A DNA stretch of 64,000 nucleotides from Schoenoplectus triqueter (GCA_964058805.1 CAXKVV010000081.1:372001-436000); one strand, 5' to 3'. Positions 32,674-46,938 are shown, numbered from the stretch's first letter. The notes: generated by a model not told the origin, from the sequence alone. Program-made: numbers and translations.

Positions 32674-33585
32674 ATGGTATTTTTAAACACTTATATTTTA
32701 TATTTTCCCCCCATTTTTAAAATTTTTCTAGCATTTACAATCCTTATTTGATTTTTTTTCAATAAACTTTACTAACGAATAAAAAGTTAGAACTCCGCCT
32801 ATGTATTACATAGCCGGTCCCAAGCCCGGAATAAAGGAGGAGGGTAACTTTATTTATAATTATTTTCGATTTTCTAAAATTTATTTAATTTTATTTGATT
32901 ATTTTTGAACTTTGAAAAAAAATGACAAAAAAATAAAATAATTTTATTATATCATTTAAAATTTTATTTCAATTATTTTAAGTCATATCATTTAAGATTT
33001 TATTTAATTTTTCAATAATTATTTTCGATTTTTTATAATTTATTTCAATTTTTGTTGATTATTTTCGAACTTTGAAAAAAAATGACAACAAAATAAAATA
33101 TTTTTTTTTATCATTTAAAATTTTATTTCAATTTATTTTAAGTCATATCATTTAATTTTTCAATAATTATTTTCGATTTTTATAATTTTTTATAATTTAT
33201 TTGATTATTTTTGAATTTTGAAAAAAAAGACAAAATAAATAAAATAAAATTTATTGGTCAAGAATATAAGTTTTTATTTATTTTTAATATTTTTAGTGTT
33301 TATTTTTGAATTTTTCGGAATTTTTTAGAATTTATTTGGATTTTTCAGAATAAAAAAAAAAAAAATTTTGACCCGCCGACCCGTCCCGACCCACCCCGGC
33401 GTTGGACCCGCCCCGTCCCGACCCGCCGACCCGTCCAACCCGACGGGTCTAGGACGGGTCGCGGCCAAACCCCCCGAATTAGACCCGTTCTAACCCGCCC
33501 GCCCTAACCCGTTGACCCGTCCCGTCAAAACCCGCCGACCCGCCATAACCCGTCCCGACCCGACCCGTCCCGATTTTAATACACT
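32674..33585 (+). mobile_element. hAT 3' non-coding end with ACCCG subterminal repeats
   Basis: An AT-rich 3' untranslated region (32674-33360) with repeated CAATTATTTTCGATTTT and GACAAAATAAAATA blocks is followed by dense direct repeats of (G)ACCCG(C/T) at 33369-33577, typical of hAT subterminal transposase-binding sites. The probable terminus is ATTTTAATACACTA at 33585 (TAGTGTATTAAAAT read inward). The 5' partner inverted repeat is outside the window, so the exact end cannot be confirmed. Confidence 0.7.
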
Positions 33586-33982
33586 AGGCAGATGTTATAT
33601 ACATCAAGAAAATATGGACAGCTTAAATATTTGTGCATATTAATTATATAGAAGGATTTTAAATATGGACAGGTACTTTAAAATTTGAAGTACAGACGAT
33701 GTGAGTTCATACAATACAGCCCAAAAGCCCAAGAGCATCAATGAACTCATTCGTTCAATTCTAAAATAGAATCGATGGCTCAAATCAGTTCCGAGTTCCG
33801 ACCCAAGCACAAGTAAAATGAAAAACAAGAGAAAAAAAGGGCGGGAATTTGCCTCTTTTTTCGCACCCTTCCCTCCGATTTGCTCACCAGACCACTCCAA
33901 ACCCTAGCCAAACCGACCCTGACCTGATTCTTCTATTTTCCGGAGCTCGATTACGAGCAAAACCTGATTGCTGCTAGATCCA
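33586..33982 (+). promoter_or_regulatory. Promoter and 5' leader of TSK, with an E2F-type site
   Basis: Only about 400 bp separate the hAT end from the TSK start codon. GCGGGAAT at 33841-33848 (reverse complement ATTCCCGC) fits the plant E2F consensus WTTSSCSS and lies about 140 bp upstream of the ATG, in keeping with S-phase expression known for TSK in Arabidopsis. No strong TATA box is visible. E2F control here is inferred. Confidence 0.5.
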
Positions 33983-36900
33983 ATGGGAAGAGAAGAGGAG
34001 GAACTGAAGGCCGCTAAGAGGAGATACACAGACGCAGAGAGAGATGGAAATTTCGAAGAGCAGGCTAGGTGGGCGAATGTAATTGGTGATATACTGAAGC
34101 GGCGTGGCGAGTACGTGGAGGCGCTGAGGTGGTTACGTGTCGATTATGAGGTGTCGATGAAGCATCTCCCGCAGAAGCAGTTGCTACCTACCTGTCAGTC
34201 CATTGGGGAGCTACACTTGCTGCTTGATCAGTTCAAGGACGCTCTTAAATACCAGGCAATTCTTGTTTTTCATTCCTTTTTTTATTGGATTTTGCATGGG
34301 ATAAACCCTTCTACAACACTGGTTCTTTGAATTTTTTCCTTCCATTTTTTCTTTTTGGCATTTCTTTTTAGTTGAGGTTTTATTTTGTACTAAATTTAAA
34401 TTTGGAATTGTATTGCCTGATTCGGCTATAAAGTCCCAAGTATAATTTAACTGGTCCTCCTTTTTGTACTTGGAACATTAAACCAGCCTACTCTTAACTT
34501 CTTTTATCACACAATAGAAAAAACATCTCCAACTGGCAAAGGATTCAGACGACCTGATCGAGCAACAGCGAGCCAGCACACAGCTGGGCAGGACATATCA
34601 TGAAATGTTTACTCGCTCGGAGAGTGACCACTATGCAATGCAAAATGCGAAAAAGTACTTTAAGTTGGCCATGAAAATCGCCAAAGCTCTAAAACAGGAT
34701 CCCCCTCCTTCTGCTAAATCCTGTTTCTTTCTAAAAGAATTAATCGACTCCTACAACAACATGGGCTTGCTGGAGATGGACCTTGATAACCTTGAAGGGG
34801 CTGAGAAATTTCTTCTTCATGGGCTGAACATTTGTGATGAAGAGGAGGTTAGTCAGAATGATGATGCAAGAAGCCGGCTGAACCATAATCTTGGTAGTCT
34901 GTACATTAAATTGCGTAATTGGTCCAAGGCAAAAGAGCATATAGAGAGGGACATTGTCATTTGTCGCAACATAGGCCATGCACAAGGGGAGGCCAAGGGG
35001 TATATTAACTTGGGAGAGTTGCATAACCAAGTGCAGAAGTACGCTGATGCAGAGCTTTGTTATCAAAAGGCACAAAAGATAGCAAGCTCTTTAGAGGATG
35101 AGGATGCGCTGATTAATCAGATATGTCAGAATATTGAGATAGTGAAAAAGGCATCAAAGGTTTTAGAAGATTTGAAGAAGGAGGAGCAGAAGTTGAAGAA
35201 GCTGGAGAGGGCTGTAACTGATGCAAAGGGCACATCAGGGGAGAGGAAGTGCCTGCTTGCGGAGCTGGCTTGTCTTGACAGCCTTATTGAAAAGTCCTTC
35301 ATGATCTCTGCTTGGGTTAAGGTAACAATGCTACTTGAATTGTTTGAAAGATTTATCCTTGATTTTTTTGTCTGAAGTGTGAACTTACCTTTGCGGTAGA
35401 GCTTACAAATAAAGCCAGAAAACTAATCTGACGTTGTTCCCCATGTATTATATGTTTTGTTACGGAAATATCATGCCAGATCCTTGTTCTTTGCATAAAA
35501 TATGGCAAACATGCTAGTCAATCGGTACTTGCTATTGTGATAAAACGCCAGATATTACCATCTTTTACCTGAACACTCAATTGTGCTTCTGCTTCTTTAA
35601 TTGGGGGGGGGGGGGTATTCCAAGCAATTTATCCAATGACATTTCTCCTTTTGTGATCTTGTGATATAGCATAGAGATTTTGCTAAAAAGAAGAAGAAAG
35701 TAACAGAGGTTGTCTATGACAAGGAGAAGCTGGGTGATTCCTACTTATACCTTGGAGAGTCTTATGAAAAGCTCCGGAACTTTGCCAAAGCTCGAAAATG
35801 GTATATGAAGAGCTGGAACATTTACAGATCTGTTGGAAATATGGAGGTATGTCTCTAACAATGAGATTCATGTTAACAAATGGAAAATGAATATTTCAAG
35901 AAACATTGAATGTTGAACTTTGTCAGGGACAAGCATTAGCAAAAATAAACATAGGAGATGTTCTAGACTCTTCTGGGGACTGGGCTGGGGCATTGCAAGC
36001 CTTTGAAGAGGGCTACAGGTAATAGTTGCTGAGCTGAACTCTTGTTTGTACTTTTCTTTTAGTTTGTATTTTGCTTGTGGACATGTGCATCTTTAAATAC
36101 GAGGATTAATCCAAAGATTTTTTTTGCATATTACAGGAACCAGAAAATATGCAACACTTGTGTACTATACATCTGGAAGCTGTAATTTTTAGATGTCTAA
36201 TTGTGGTTTTAATACATTACAGACTGGCAGCTAAAGGGAATCTACCATCAGTGCAGCTATCTGCTCTAGAAAACATGCATTATAGCCATATGATCAGATT
36301 TGACAATGCCAAAGAAGCAAAGTAAGATTGTCTATCCGACATGGAAAAATATGTTAGTCTTTTTATTTTGGTTTCCTTGTATGAAATCCAAATAGAAGTT
36401 CCTTGAACAGTTGTGAGTGCTATTTTTTTTAATGTTAAGGAACCCTAAACCCAGCTACAGTACGGCAATGTATAAACTAGAAACCTTGATTATAACCTCA
36501 CTTTCTAGAAATCTCAATTGCACACCAAACCAAAAGGTATATCATGACATGATATGTTTCCTTTTTTAATCATTGCAGGAAGTTGCAACTTGAAATTGAA
36601 AATCTCAAGCAAACAGTAAATGCTGGAAATATGTTACAAGACATCAATGAGGATCATTGCTCAGAAACTCCTACAGGCGGTGATGAGTCTGACGAGGCAT
36701 CATCTAGCGGTGGTACCTGTGGCCCCTATACATCATCATACGCAGATAAAGACGAACTGAACAAAGACAAGGTTGGTACAGAAGATTGTGGAGATGACAT
36801 TCCTCTGTCTTTGCTTGTTCAAAGGAGAGGCAGAAATTTATCCAATGGCAAGGTCTCTTTGATGGAGAGACCCATAACACCAGTTTCACTTAGAACCTGT

Positions 36901-39900
36901 ACTAAAAATGAAATAATTGGCCGAAAACGTGTTCGTGTGATGATATCTGATGATGAATCTGATCATGAGATGGATCGGGTTAGAAAGGATGTTAGGTGCT
37001 TATTTGAAGATGTGGCTACCTCTGGAGGTTAGTTATGATTCTTGCATTATATCTGTGCCGATATATAATAGGTCAGTTATCCAAATGGAGTGATAATCAG
37101 TTAACCAGTGTAGAGAGTCTATATTGGTTCTAAATGATGCATTTTAATTAAGTTCTGCATATGCATTCATATCTAGTTAGAGTTTTTAATCCTTGAGTTT
37201 TCATCATCTCTCTTTGTAATGATTATAATACAGTTCTCTTTAATTTTCAGTAAACAGGGCATATTGCACTGACAAAGAGCAGGTATGTTAAAGTTCCAAA
37301 TAACAAATTGACACGCTCTATTCATTTTCCATACCATAAAATCCCCTAAGTTTAACTGTACTTGTCTTCTCTCCGTTTCAGATGAACCATGCATCTCAAG
37401 CAAAAGACGCGATAAGCAATGCTAGCATGGCTTGCCCCATGGAAGAAAGCACCTGCCATTACAAAAGCCATAATTACACCAGAGATGACAATGCAGAATT
37501 CAGGGTGTCTGGCGGAGTATCTGCATGTGCCTCAAAATCCATAGCAAGCGGCCCCATGGCAGACAAAGCCCAAATATCCCATAGCTTTCTTCAAAGTCAA
37601 AACTCTGCAGGCTTTCACCCAGCTACAAAGGGAAACAGTGTAAGTTTTGACACTGAAATTCATAAACTGAGGCGCTGGTTAGATTGTAGATTGCCAGGTG
37701 AAAAATTGATTCTAAGTAGGAGAATTCCAGTATATGGTGACTTTCTTTTTTGGTAGATACAGTTGATCTCTGCCTCATCTTTTTCTTTCCAAGTAGGCTT
37801 ACTATGACAGGTTTCTTTGGTGAGAGATAGATTAATCTATTTGTAGCAGTAACCTTCTGATATTAACTGGTGTAGGAGTTCTTGGCTTTTAATATTGGGG
37901 AGGGGATGATTTACATCGATGTGAGTTCTTGCATGCTAGATGGGAGCCTTTGCTTTGAAGATCTGAAAGCTGAGGTGGCATGTGTATACTTTCTTCAACT
38001 ATCTGGTGAGAGGAGGGTCAAAGGTACTTATAAGATGGATTATTTTATTTATCAGTCTAGTTTTGAAACAACACATTGTTGTCGCTGTACTCTATTGTTT
38101 CTGCTAATCAATTTTGATTTTCACATGTGCTAGGTTTGCTTCCTATTATTGGTCAGTTTAAATGTTGTGGGAAGGAGCTAGAGCCCTTTCAATCCATTGA
38201 AGATGTCAAATCCATCATCTCTGAGAAGAAGTATATCGAAATATCTGTCACTGGTAACACTTCTTAATTTTGCTTTGATTTCTCATGCTGGTTTGCTGGG
38301 ATTATTAGTTGTTATTCATTAACTTTGCAGTTACTAATAATTGTTAGGATGGGTACTGAAGCGGCTGATGAAATTGTATGTGGATTGTTGCGCGAAGCTA
38401 TCAGAGGCTCCTGATGTGAAGCTGCTGAAGAAACTGTACAATCTGGAGGCATGACTTCCATATTCAGGAATATATTAGAAGAGATAGTTAATGTTATTTT
38501 ATGCTTATTCTTTTAACACAATAAATTGCACAAAATCGTCCTTTGGTTTATAAAAGTCGTGCAAGTCCTGTTTCCATACCTGCACAAATGTGGTTCTCAT
38601 CATCATTTTTCAGTCAACAAGAGATGGGAGTTCTTAATTAGCATTTTTGCACAAGAATTTTTTTGGTCGTGAGTCGGTTCCTTTCTTCTTCCTGTCTGAA
38701 ATGACCTGTTCCATGCAAGTGCTAATTGAGAAAATGCTCAATTTTCTACTAAAAGGATGGGCATGGTTCACAGTGCTGAAGAAAAGGACCAAGCTGCATC
38801 TCTTGAAGCTTTGGATATCAATCTAGGAAAAGATCTTAGACAATTTGTCTAATTTAATATCGAGAATAATGTTTTTTTAAAAAGTAAATACTAATTAACT
38901 AAAAATCTAAGAAATTTCTGCATTAGACAGGTGTCAGAAGACGAAATTGTAGTATCTGATTGCCAGTTAGACGACCTTTCTGCCACACCTTTTGTGAATG
39001 CATTGCAGGATCACAAAACTATTGCAGTTTTAGATATTTCTCACAATGTCCTAGGCAAGTAGATTGTTTTAGATACATTCAGAATTTAATTTCTGTTGAT
39101 TTCTTTTTGTTTTGTTCTATCATAGTAACTTGTAAGAGTGATCTTTTAGAAACATTTTTTCCAGGAAACAATACAATAGAGAAGCTTCAGCAGACATTCA
39201 CATCCTCTAGTCAGAAGTATGGTGGCTTGACTCTTGATATGCATTGTAACCGATTTGGGCCCACAGCTTTATTTCAGGTTTTTGAATCTTTCACTCAGTT
39301 GCATATTGAAGAAGTATTTGTAAAATAAGGTTTCTATATTTGCAAGATGAATCTTCTGGGTCTAAAAAAGTTCAATGAATGGTTCTTGCTTAGTTAGATT
39401 TTATGAATGCTAGATTATACTTGATCAAAATGATTAGGCACAAAATAATTGTTTCTTCCAAACTAAAACCTATGCAAAGACTCAGCGATGCAACTTTTGT
39501 AAATAAATAACAAAATCAAAAACATTTTTTTGTGTCATAAATGCGTCAACTTCTATTTTGCATTCATGTTTCAAAGTTTGGAATCCAGATGTCAAATTGA
39601 AGCCATTGATGTTTCATGAGATACATGTAAAAATTTTGGAACCCTGGAGTTCATTTTCTAGATCAAGAGGAATACCAAATCTAGTTAACTGCAATAGATT
39701 GATTTTTGGCCTAAGAAAGGTCTTTTTTTAATTTTAATTCCATCTAAGTCTGGAAGTATGGTGGGTATTTTACATGAATGTCAGTACAGTAATATTATTT
39801 GGGTTTAATGGCTTTGTTGTTGTTGTTGTGGGTAGGGTTATCATATCTGATATGATACATGTATGGTGATATGTAATTTTGCAAAAATCTTCTAATACAG

Positions 39901-42900
39901 TATGTTTTATATGGGTTATCTTTTTATTAATATTTTCCAACTAGTATTGAAAATTAGAACATGATACTGAAAAATGTATAACTTAAGGAATATGAAGAGG
40001 ATTGAAGAAATGAAAAGAAGAGGAATTGAGGGTGATGAAATAGAAGTTAAAGGTTAAAAATGTTATAGAACTCAAATTTCTTCGTTTCATTTGCCGCCAT
40101 GTGCTGCTGTTTGTCATTTAAAATTACTTTTTACTTCGACCTACTTGAGGGAAAAACAAAGCTGCTAGCTAATCCCAGATGCATCAGGCGGACTTAGGTT
40201 GATAAAATAAAATAAAAAAATTCCGAATGAAATAACTTTGTTAGTTCGTATCAGTTACTAAAGTATAGTTAAATATTGCTGTGGATCAGCTGGCATATCA
40301 GATATGCATCCTATGTGTATTGCTCACGTATTTGTATCAGATGCTTGTTCTTGTACATATACAGTGAGTTGTCCAGTGAATCTGGGTAAAGATGGTGGAC
40401 ATCCTGATATGCTGGAATACATACTTTTTTCACTCCTTGACTAAGTACTGATAAAATATTGTGCAGATATGTGAGTGTCCTGTGTTGTATGCTCGACTGG
40501 AAGTACTTAACCTCTCTCAAAACCGCCTTACAGATGCATGTAGTTCTTACCTTTTCACCATCCTGCAGAATTGTAAAGGTACTATTTCTCTTTTCTGATC
40601 TTTTCTATCTCCTCATAAATATTCGCAACTTCATTGCTGATATACCTCTTTGTTTTCCTACAGCACTTTATAGCTTGAACATAGAACAATGTCACATCAC
40701 ATCAAGAACAATTCAGAAGGTTTCTGATGCACTGCACGATGAGTCTGTCCTTTCATATCTCTCCATAGGTACTGCTCCAACTAAAGCAAGAGCTGTGGGA
40801 ATTTCTCTTCATTTGTTTTAATTGCATGTTTTTCTTTCGTATTTTTCAGAAACACCTATCAATTTTTGGTTTTTGCAAAAGGCACCCATTTTTTGGGTGA
40901 GGAGCAATATAATAAACTTGCCTCTAGTGTTTTCTCGAATGGACATGCCTCTAGTGTTTATTCGAACTTGCCTCCTTGGTTCCTCCATTATCTTTGAATA
41001 AGCCATTGTTCATTTCAATACACACTGATAATTTGATTAATAAATTGATTAGTAATTAGACAAAAAGTAAGAGGCGAAAACTTAGTAGAAAAGGAACTTG
41101 ATTGAGGAGAATATGAGCAAAATTGTCCCCCATCTGGGGCCCAAACAATTAAAACAATGTTGATATGTAAACAAGGGTAATGAGCTCATTTGTAATATAT
41201 TTGCACAACCAGGTACAGATCATTGTAGTGATGGACCTTGTTTTTGTGGTTCTTTTGTGCATGTCATGATTCATTTGATAACACTGATATTTTTGCAACA
41301 ATTCCTTATTTTATTTATCCCAACTATGAATTTATGCACCTGCAGGTAAAAATGGCCCAATATCTGGGAATGCCATGATTAGTCTATTCTCCAAAATTGC
41401 CTCCTTGAAAAGGTCAGCACTGTAAATTTATTTGTATTTTTGTGATGCGCTATCATGCTCATAAGTTGAATTTGGTATGAAGTTTTTGGTTATTACTTAT
41501 TACTGCAGATTTTCGGAACTAAGCCTTACTGGCATTAAACTCAGCAAGCTTATGCTTGACCAATTATGCAAACTTGTCAACACAACAAGTCTTTCAGGCT
41601 TGTTTCTAGGGAATACTTCAATTGGAACCGTGAGCTTTCTTTTTTCTTTTTTTTCCCCTTACCCATTGTTTTGTTTATGTTTTTGCCTTTTTGTCAAAGA
41701 GGCTGATCTGCAAGACTTTTAATTTTTCAGTTTGACTGGATTTCATTTCCATAAAGATTGGCTGTTTTATTGTCGGTTCGCCATGCCAAATCAAGACTTT
41801 TAATTTTTCAGTATATCATAAAAATCGGAAAAAGTTTTTGTCCATGGTTTCATGGTAGAGTACTGATTAAAGCCCAAACTCAGTTATATGGAATCCTAGT
41901 AAATCACTTTTAAAAAACTGGCTAGTTAGTTTCTTTGGACTCATATATGCTAATTTACATGTCCTGTACCAGTACTGGACCCAGTGATGATATTCTGGAT
42001 TGAAATGTAACATGCGTGCATCTCAACTAGTACAGGATGGAGCTATGGCGTTGATAGATGCACTATCCAGCGGGTCTCAGGAGCTACTGAAACTGAATAT
42101 GTCCAGTTGTTGCCTGACCTCAAAAGCTTTTGCAGAAGTATGCCGTAGCTTCTCAGCACTAAGTGGCATCTTTCATTTGGACCTCTCTGGGAATTTCTTT
42201 GGTCATGAGGTTAGTTTTCAGGGTTCTTCAAGAATTTAGTTCATATCAGCTTTGAAAAAGAAGGTTGCAGTCTTGTGATTTGTTATCAGATGTAATCAAA
42301 TACAGCAAGTCATTGATCTCAGTTTCTTTCGTTCTTTTGTATATGGTGCTCATTTTGTGTCCAACTTGTAATTCTGCATTCCCTGCTGGATAATTTGTGA
42401 ACCATTTGTCTTTTCAGGAGGACAAACTACTTATTGGTCCAATTCATGGAATCTGTAATTTTTTTCTGTTCTATAAGAAAGTTTTAATTGTTGCTGATTC
42501 TGAAAACAGGAATCAGAAGGGATGGTTTCACTACTGGTGAATTCACTGAGTAGTTTAAAAATACTAATCCTAAACCGGTGCAACCTTGGGATGGCTCGTG
42601 TTGTACAATTACTTCAGTCTTTGTCAGGTCAGTAAACTCTTTTCACTGGTGTCTTGTGGCATTTTTGGTTATTTGACAAAGTACAATTCTTCTAGCTCCC
42701 AAGTAATTATTATGGATATCCTTCTGATCCTTGGGGATTTTCATTTTTTATGGCCTATTTGGCATTTCTACAAATAAATTGCCAAAATGTCATCTCTCAC
42801 AAGTTGATGCTTTTGTGAGAATCATAGAGGGTTTTATGTTTTTTTAGTTGTTCTTAGACAATTATATCCTTCGATAAAATATGATTGCTTGAGTGTGCGA

Positions 42901-43500
42901 CTGTAATAATCATCAACTTTATACCTTACCATTTAACTGCCTTCTTTTCTGTAACTTTTAGACAATGACTCTTTAGAGGAGCTACATGTGGCAGAAAATA
43001 GAAGCACAGCCCTGGAAGAAGCCTTATCATGCAGTCCTGTTCCACAATGTCTGTCACTTAAACACAAAAACAGTAGACCTGATTCTAACCGAGAAGAAAC
43101 AACCAAGACCAAGTTTGATAATATGCAAGTTGCTGATAGTGAAGATGATGAACCCAGAATTGATACAAGTAATGATGGTAATAAAAACAATAGAAGTAAT
43201 AATTTATCCAAGTTCGATGAGAGTTGCTCCAGCTCGTGCCATGTGGGGTCACTTGCAAGCTCTCCAGTAGCACAAGAGCTTTGTGAGGCTATATTATCTG
43301 CAAAGCAGTTGAAGATGATTGATCTGAGTGGAAATGGGTTTGGAAAGGATGCAGTAGAGTTGTTGTACTCTGCATGGGGTTCGGGCTCAGGTTTCAGAGG
43401 TGATGTCTTGACCCGCAAGCACATTACCAAGGATTGCATTCATTTTTATGTTGAGGGAGTTACATGCTGTGGTGTAAAACCATGTTGCAGAAGAGACTAA
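33983..43500 (+). CDS. TSK: TONSOKU/BRUSHY1-like protein, 20 exons, 1,371 residues
   Basis: Nuclear replication-coupled repair and chromatin-maintenance protein; plant TSK is known to bind newly deposited histone H3.1 through its TPRs, and loss causes DNA-damage, silencing and meristem defects. Exons: 33983-34255, 34518-35321, 35670-35846, 35927-36018, 36223-36321, 36579-37027, 37251-37282, 37382-37729, 37876-38023, 38134-38253, 38348-38448, 38931-39054, 39165-39277, 40467-40578, 40664-40768, 41346-41412, 41509-41629, 42036-42209, 42510-42627, 42962-43500. The joined 4,116 nt are open. Residues 1-480 are TPR-like ([37 protein letters not shown]); 480-760 an acidic Ser-rich linker with a SDDESD motif; about 765-850 ubiquitin-like; 880-1371 leucine-rich repeats and a Cys-rich tail ([15 protein letters not shown]). 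Length is near Arabidopsis TSK (about 1,310). Introns after exons 1, 11 and 12 begin with GC. It appears functional. Confidence 0.93.
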
Positions 43501-46114
43501 AAAAGAAAACGAAAAATTAATGGAGGTTTCTTTTTTGAAATGGCAATAAATGGAGGTTTCATAAGTTGAAAAGCTAATTCCTATGAGTTATAAGTTCACA
43601 TCCTTTAGAGTATTTTACAGAGATAAAGTGTTCGGATTGAATGAGCCTTGTGAATCTTAGAGTGAAGATTAAGTTCCCGTCATACATATTCAAAGATTAT
43701 AGTGATTTTAGATAGTTATTTTATCATAGAGTACATGTTAGAACGTTAGGTAGATGTGACTTGACGATCTCTGTGAAGTGTCGTTGTTTGTAATTACTTT
43801 AGAAATGTTCTTGACGGGTGAAATATCAATTCTACTGATTTAGCGACACTATTATTATATCTGCAATGAGGGTTGTAGACGCAATTTGTTTTCTTAATTT
43901 GTGGTTGCTAATTTGGAGGGATAATTGCCATTTTCATTTCCAAAATACACGAGAGTCGTCTATAAGCTTCTTTTAAAGCTAGAGATGAGTACACCAAAAT
44001 TTCTAAAGAACCGAAATATGATCCATTTAGGAGCGTAGACGAAGTGAATATTTTTCGTTCCGTTCCGCTTCTTAAATTATATATAACTATATGATCCGTA
44101 TTTATATATCCTCCCATATTCATAAAGATAGTGTGGATACGGATAGAATATGATTTTAGATTGTAAAATAATATGTATCCTAATACTGCAAGTTTTTTAA
44201 TTGTTAACTAGTGTAAGTTGTCAAAAAATCAATATTTATTAAAAATATACATATTATTTAAAATATTATGACTCTAATACTTATTTTTATTATATATATG
44301 TATATTTTTAGTATTATGTATTAATTTTTATTTCTTATCCATAATTGAATCCAAATTTGTATCCTTGAAATATCTGTTTTGTGTTGGTATTTGTCTCCAT
44401 TTGATAAACGTAGTAAAATTAAAATGGAGTAAAAGTTAAATTATTTTAAAATAATAGTGTTTGATAGTAATGAAGTAAATAGATAAAATAATATGTAAAA
44501 AAATATAAAGAATTTTTTTTTTAATGACTTAACTTTAGAGTATATATGAAACTATTTTAACTTTATATCATCTTAAATCATCCACGTTTGATGCTTTAAA
44601 GCGATTTAAAGTATTTAAAACACTTTTACTACATCTAATGAACGGGAGGTTAAAACATATATGAAAATTCAATATTTATTTAATATCTGTAGACGTATTT
44701 ATATCCCTCTAATTAGAAAGCAGATACGATTTATCTATCCGGGCTCCCCCCACCCCACCATGCACAACACTAGATCCATTTCATCCATGTATGCAGTGTT
44801 AATCGAATTTATCTTTTTGAAGGGTTTATGCAGTGTTGATCGATGGGGTAACGGTTTCAAATTAATCTGGTTATATCCTAAAAGGTATTTATTTTTGTAA
44901 CAAAAGTTCACAACATTTTTTCAAATATCGGTCTAACGGATTCTAATCTGCTGTCATAGTTGAGACTATGATAGCCGACTGCTATATAATTCGGACGGTC
45001 CATTTTGAAATAAACAGCTATGATTTAGCTTTTAAAGGGTATTTCTTAAATTTTATTTTATAGACCTCATTATTCAAAGAGTCAATGATAACTTGGTGCC
45101 ATAAAAAATATGGCAGCAGGTGTTTCCTCGGTCTGACTATATATGCGGGCTTTTCCTCACCGTTTCCACGGGCAAATAAGTAAAGCCGATTGAAATGGAA
45201 CGATCCCAAAACCAAAAGTGACTGCAAGTTTGTCAAATTCGAGACATTAAATAAAATGAATACTTACATTCAAGCCGAATAGTTTATGGTACCACTTTAC
45301 GGATCGTCTTTTGCATGATCAACAATGAATAATGAGTTCGCTTTTGAAATGTAATGAAAGCGGTTGACCTGTATGTCACTATTTAAAAAAAATGAATAAT
45401 GAGTTGTTTTGAGAGGGATTTCATGGAAGTTCTGTTCTAAGCAAATCAATATATCTTAATACAATACTTCACTACGATGAGAGATTGGACTTGGAGGAAA
45501 AACTAACAAATAAATGTATTTTTTTTTCATTTTTGCATATTCTAAATTATTTTTATTTAAAATAAGATATAAATTGTAAAAGATCTATTATTAGAAACAT
45601 AAAGAAAGTTGCTTCAAAAGTCTAGCGGATTCATTGAAATAGAAATTCAAGGGACCTAAAATTGAACCAAGCACCAAAATTCAGAGGCAAAGAAGTCTTA
45701 CTACTAAAACTATATCCTCTGTCATAATACATGAGGTATCTAAGCCATAAATCAAAATATAAATTCTCCTGTACTACAGGCGGGTGACAGTTATCTTAAA
45801 GCTCCTTGATGAAGAGTTTGACTCATTTGCAAAGAAAACTATAAATGAAGAGATAATACATAAATGTAATAACAGAGAAAAACACTCAATTTGAAGGAAA
45901 ACAAATGAAGAAACAAGTGTATTAGAGCCGATGCAGCAGTGATCCACATTTCCACCATGAGCGATCTTGAGCTAAGACGTACTCAAGATTATTATCATGC
46001 TAAGAGAGTGACTGACTTTGATAAGGAAGCCGTTTTAAACCTAGTTTATTTTTTTACATATTTAACTGTATTACATGATTTTTTTTTTGCTAATGTTATA
46101 TATATAGGGACTGG
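43501..46114. other. TSK 3' flank, non-coding
   Basis: AT-rich sequence following the TSK stop; the first few hundred bases would hold the 3' UTR. Short frames here show no recognisable protein. No RNA gene was recognised. The segment 44930-45010 (TCATAGTTGAGACTATGATAG inverted repeat) may be an old MITE fragment. Confidence 0.6.
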
Positions 46115-46510
46115 CTACGGTGATTTCATAAATATTTTGAGCTGAAATATTTCAGCTCAAAATTTAAAATTTTGTGTCCGAAATTTCAATTTAAATATCT
46201 TAATTTTTTTTATATCATAGTCTTGTAGATTATCAATTTTCATTAAGTTTAGAGTTAGCTTACTATGCTTAATAATTTTTGAAATATGACTCTAAAAATA
46301 ATTAAAAATATTCATTTTTATAGGACAAATATTATCATCTTTTAAAAATCATTAAACATAATAAATTAACTCCAACCATAATAAAAATTGATAATCTACA
46401 AGATTATGATATCAAGACTTTTTTGAGCTATTTAAATTAAAATTTTGATCTTGAGATTTTAAAATTCGAGCCGTAAGCACTTGGCTGAAGTGTTTATGGA
46501 ATTACCGTAG
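46115..46510. mobile_element. MITE, family A copy 1 (about 396 bp)
   Basis: Imperfect terminal inverted repeats: CTACGGTGATTTCATAAATA at the left and TTTATGGAATTACCGTAG at the right, with the interior arms also complementary (ATTAACTCC/GAGTTAGCTTA; ATAATCTACAAGATTATGAT and its partner). There is no coding capacity. A second diverged copy lies at 58653-59041. Confidence 0.7.
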
Positions 46511-46540
<30 letters not shown>

Positions 46541-46544
<4 letters not shown>

Positions 46545-46938
46545 GGCTATGGTACTTTAAAAAGCACAAGAGTATTGTGTGTTTTGCGCTTTATTATTTA
46601 AGTCAGAAATGATCGATCCAAACTGCTCAATCTAATCTCCATATCAAAATCTATTAGTAAACCAAATTTTATATTTTTTGGAATTTATTTGCTATTTTTT
46701 TTGGATAGAGGGAAAACCGTCATTTTTGAATGAACCGAAATTCTCAGATCAAGTCATTTTCTCCTCACCAGAAAATATAGTAAAAAAATTCTAAAAAATA
46801 TAAAATTCGGTTTACTAATAGATTTTGATATGAAGATTAGATTGAACGGTTCAGATCGATAATTTCTGACTTAAAATTAAAAATAAAGCGCAAAACACAC
46901 AACACCTTTGTGCTTTGTAAAGCACCATAGTCGGACTA
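46541..46938. mobile_element. Foldback MITE, family B copy 1
   Basis: The left arm (GGCTATGGTACTTTAAAAAGCAC... from 46545) and right arm (...GTGCTTTGTAAAGCACCATAGTC to about 46935) are about 150-bp inverted repeats around a 100-bp centre. It is non-coding and preceded by a (TA)n run. It recurs nearly unchanged at 48074-48473. Confidence 0.8.

Noticed and set aside
33968..33982. Upstream extension of the TSK frame before ATG 33983
   Set aside because: The extension starts with a non-ATG codon; [14 protein letters not shown] at 33983 matches the usual MGR start of TSK proteins.
35603..35615. Run of G residues in a TSK intron
   Set aside because: Simple mononucleotide tract with no associated motif; probably slippage or a sequencing-sensitive site.
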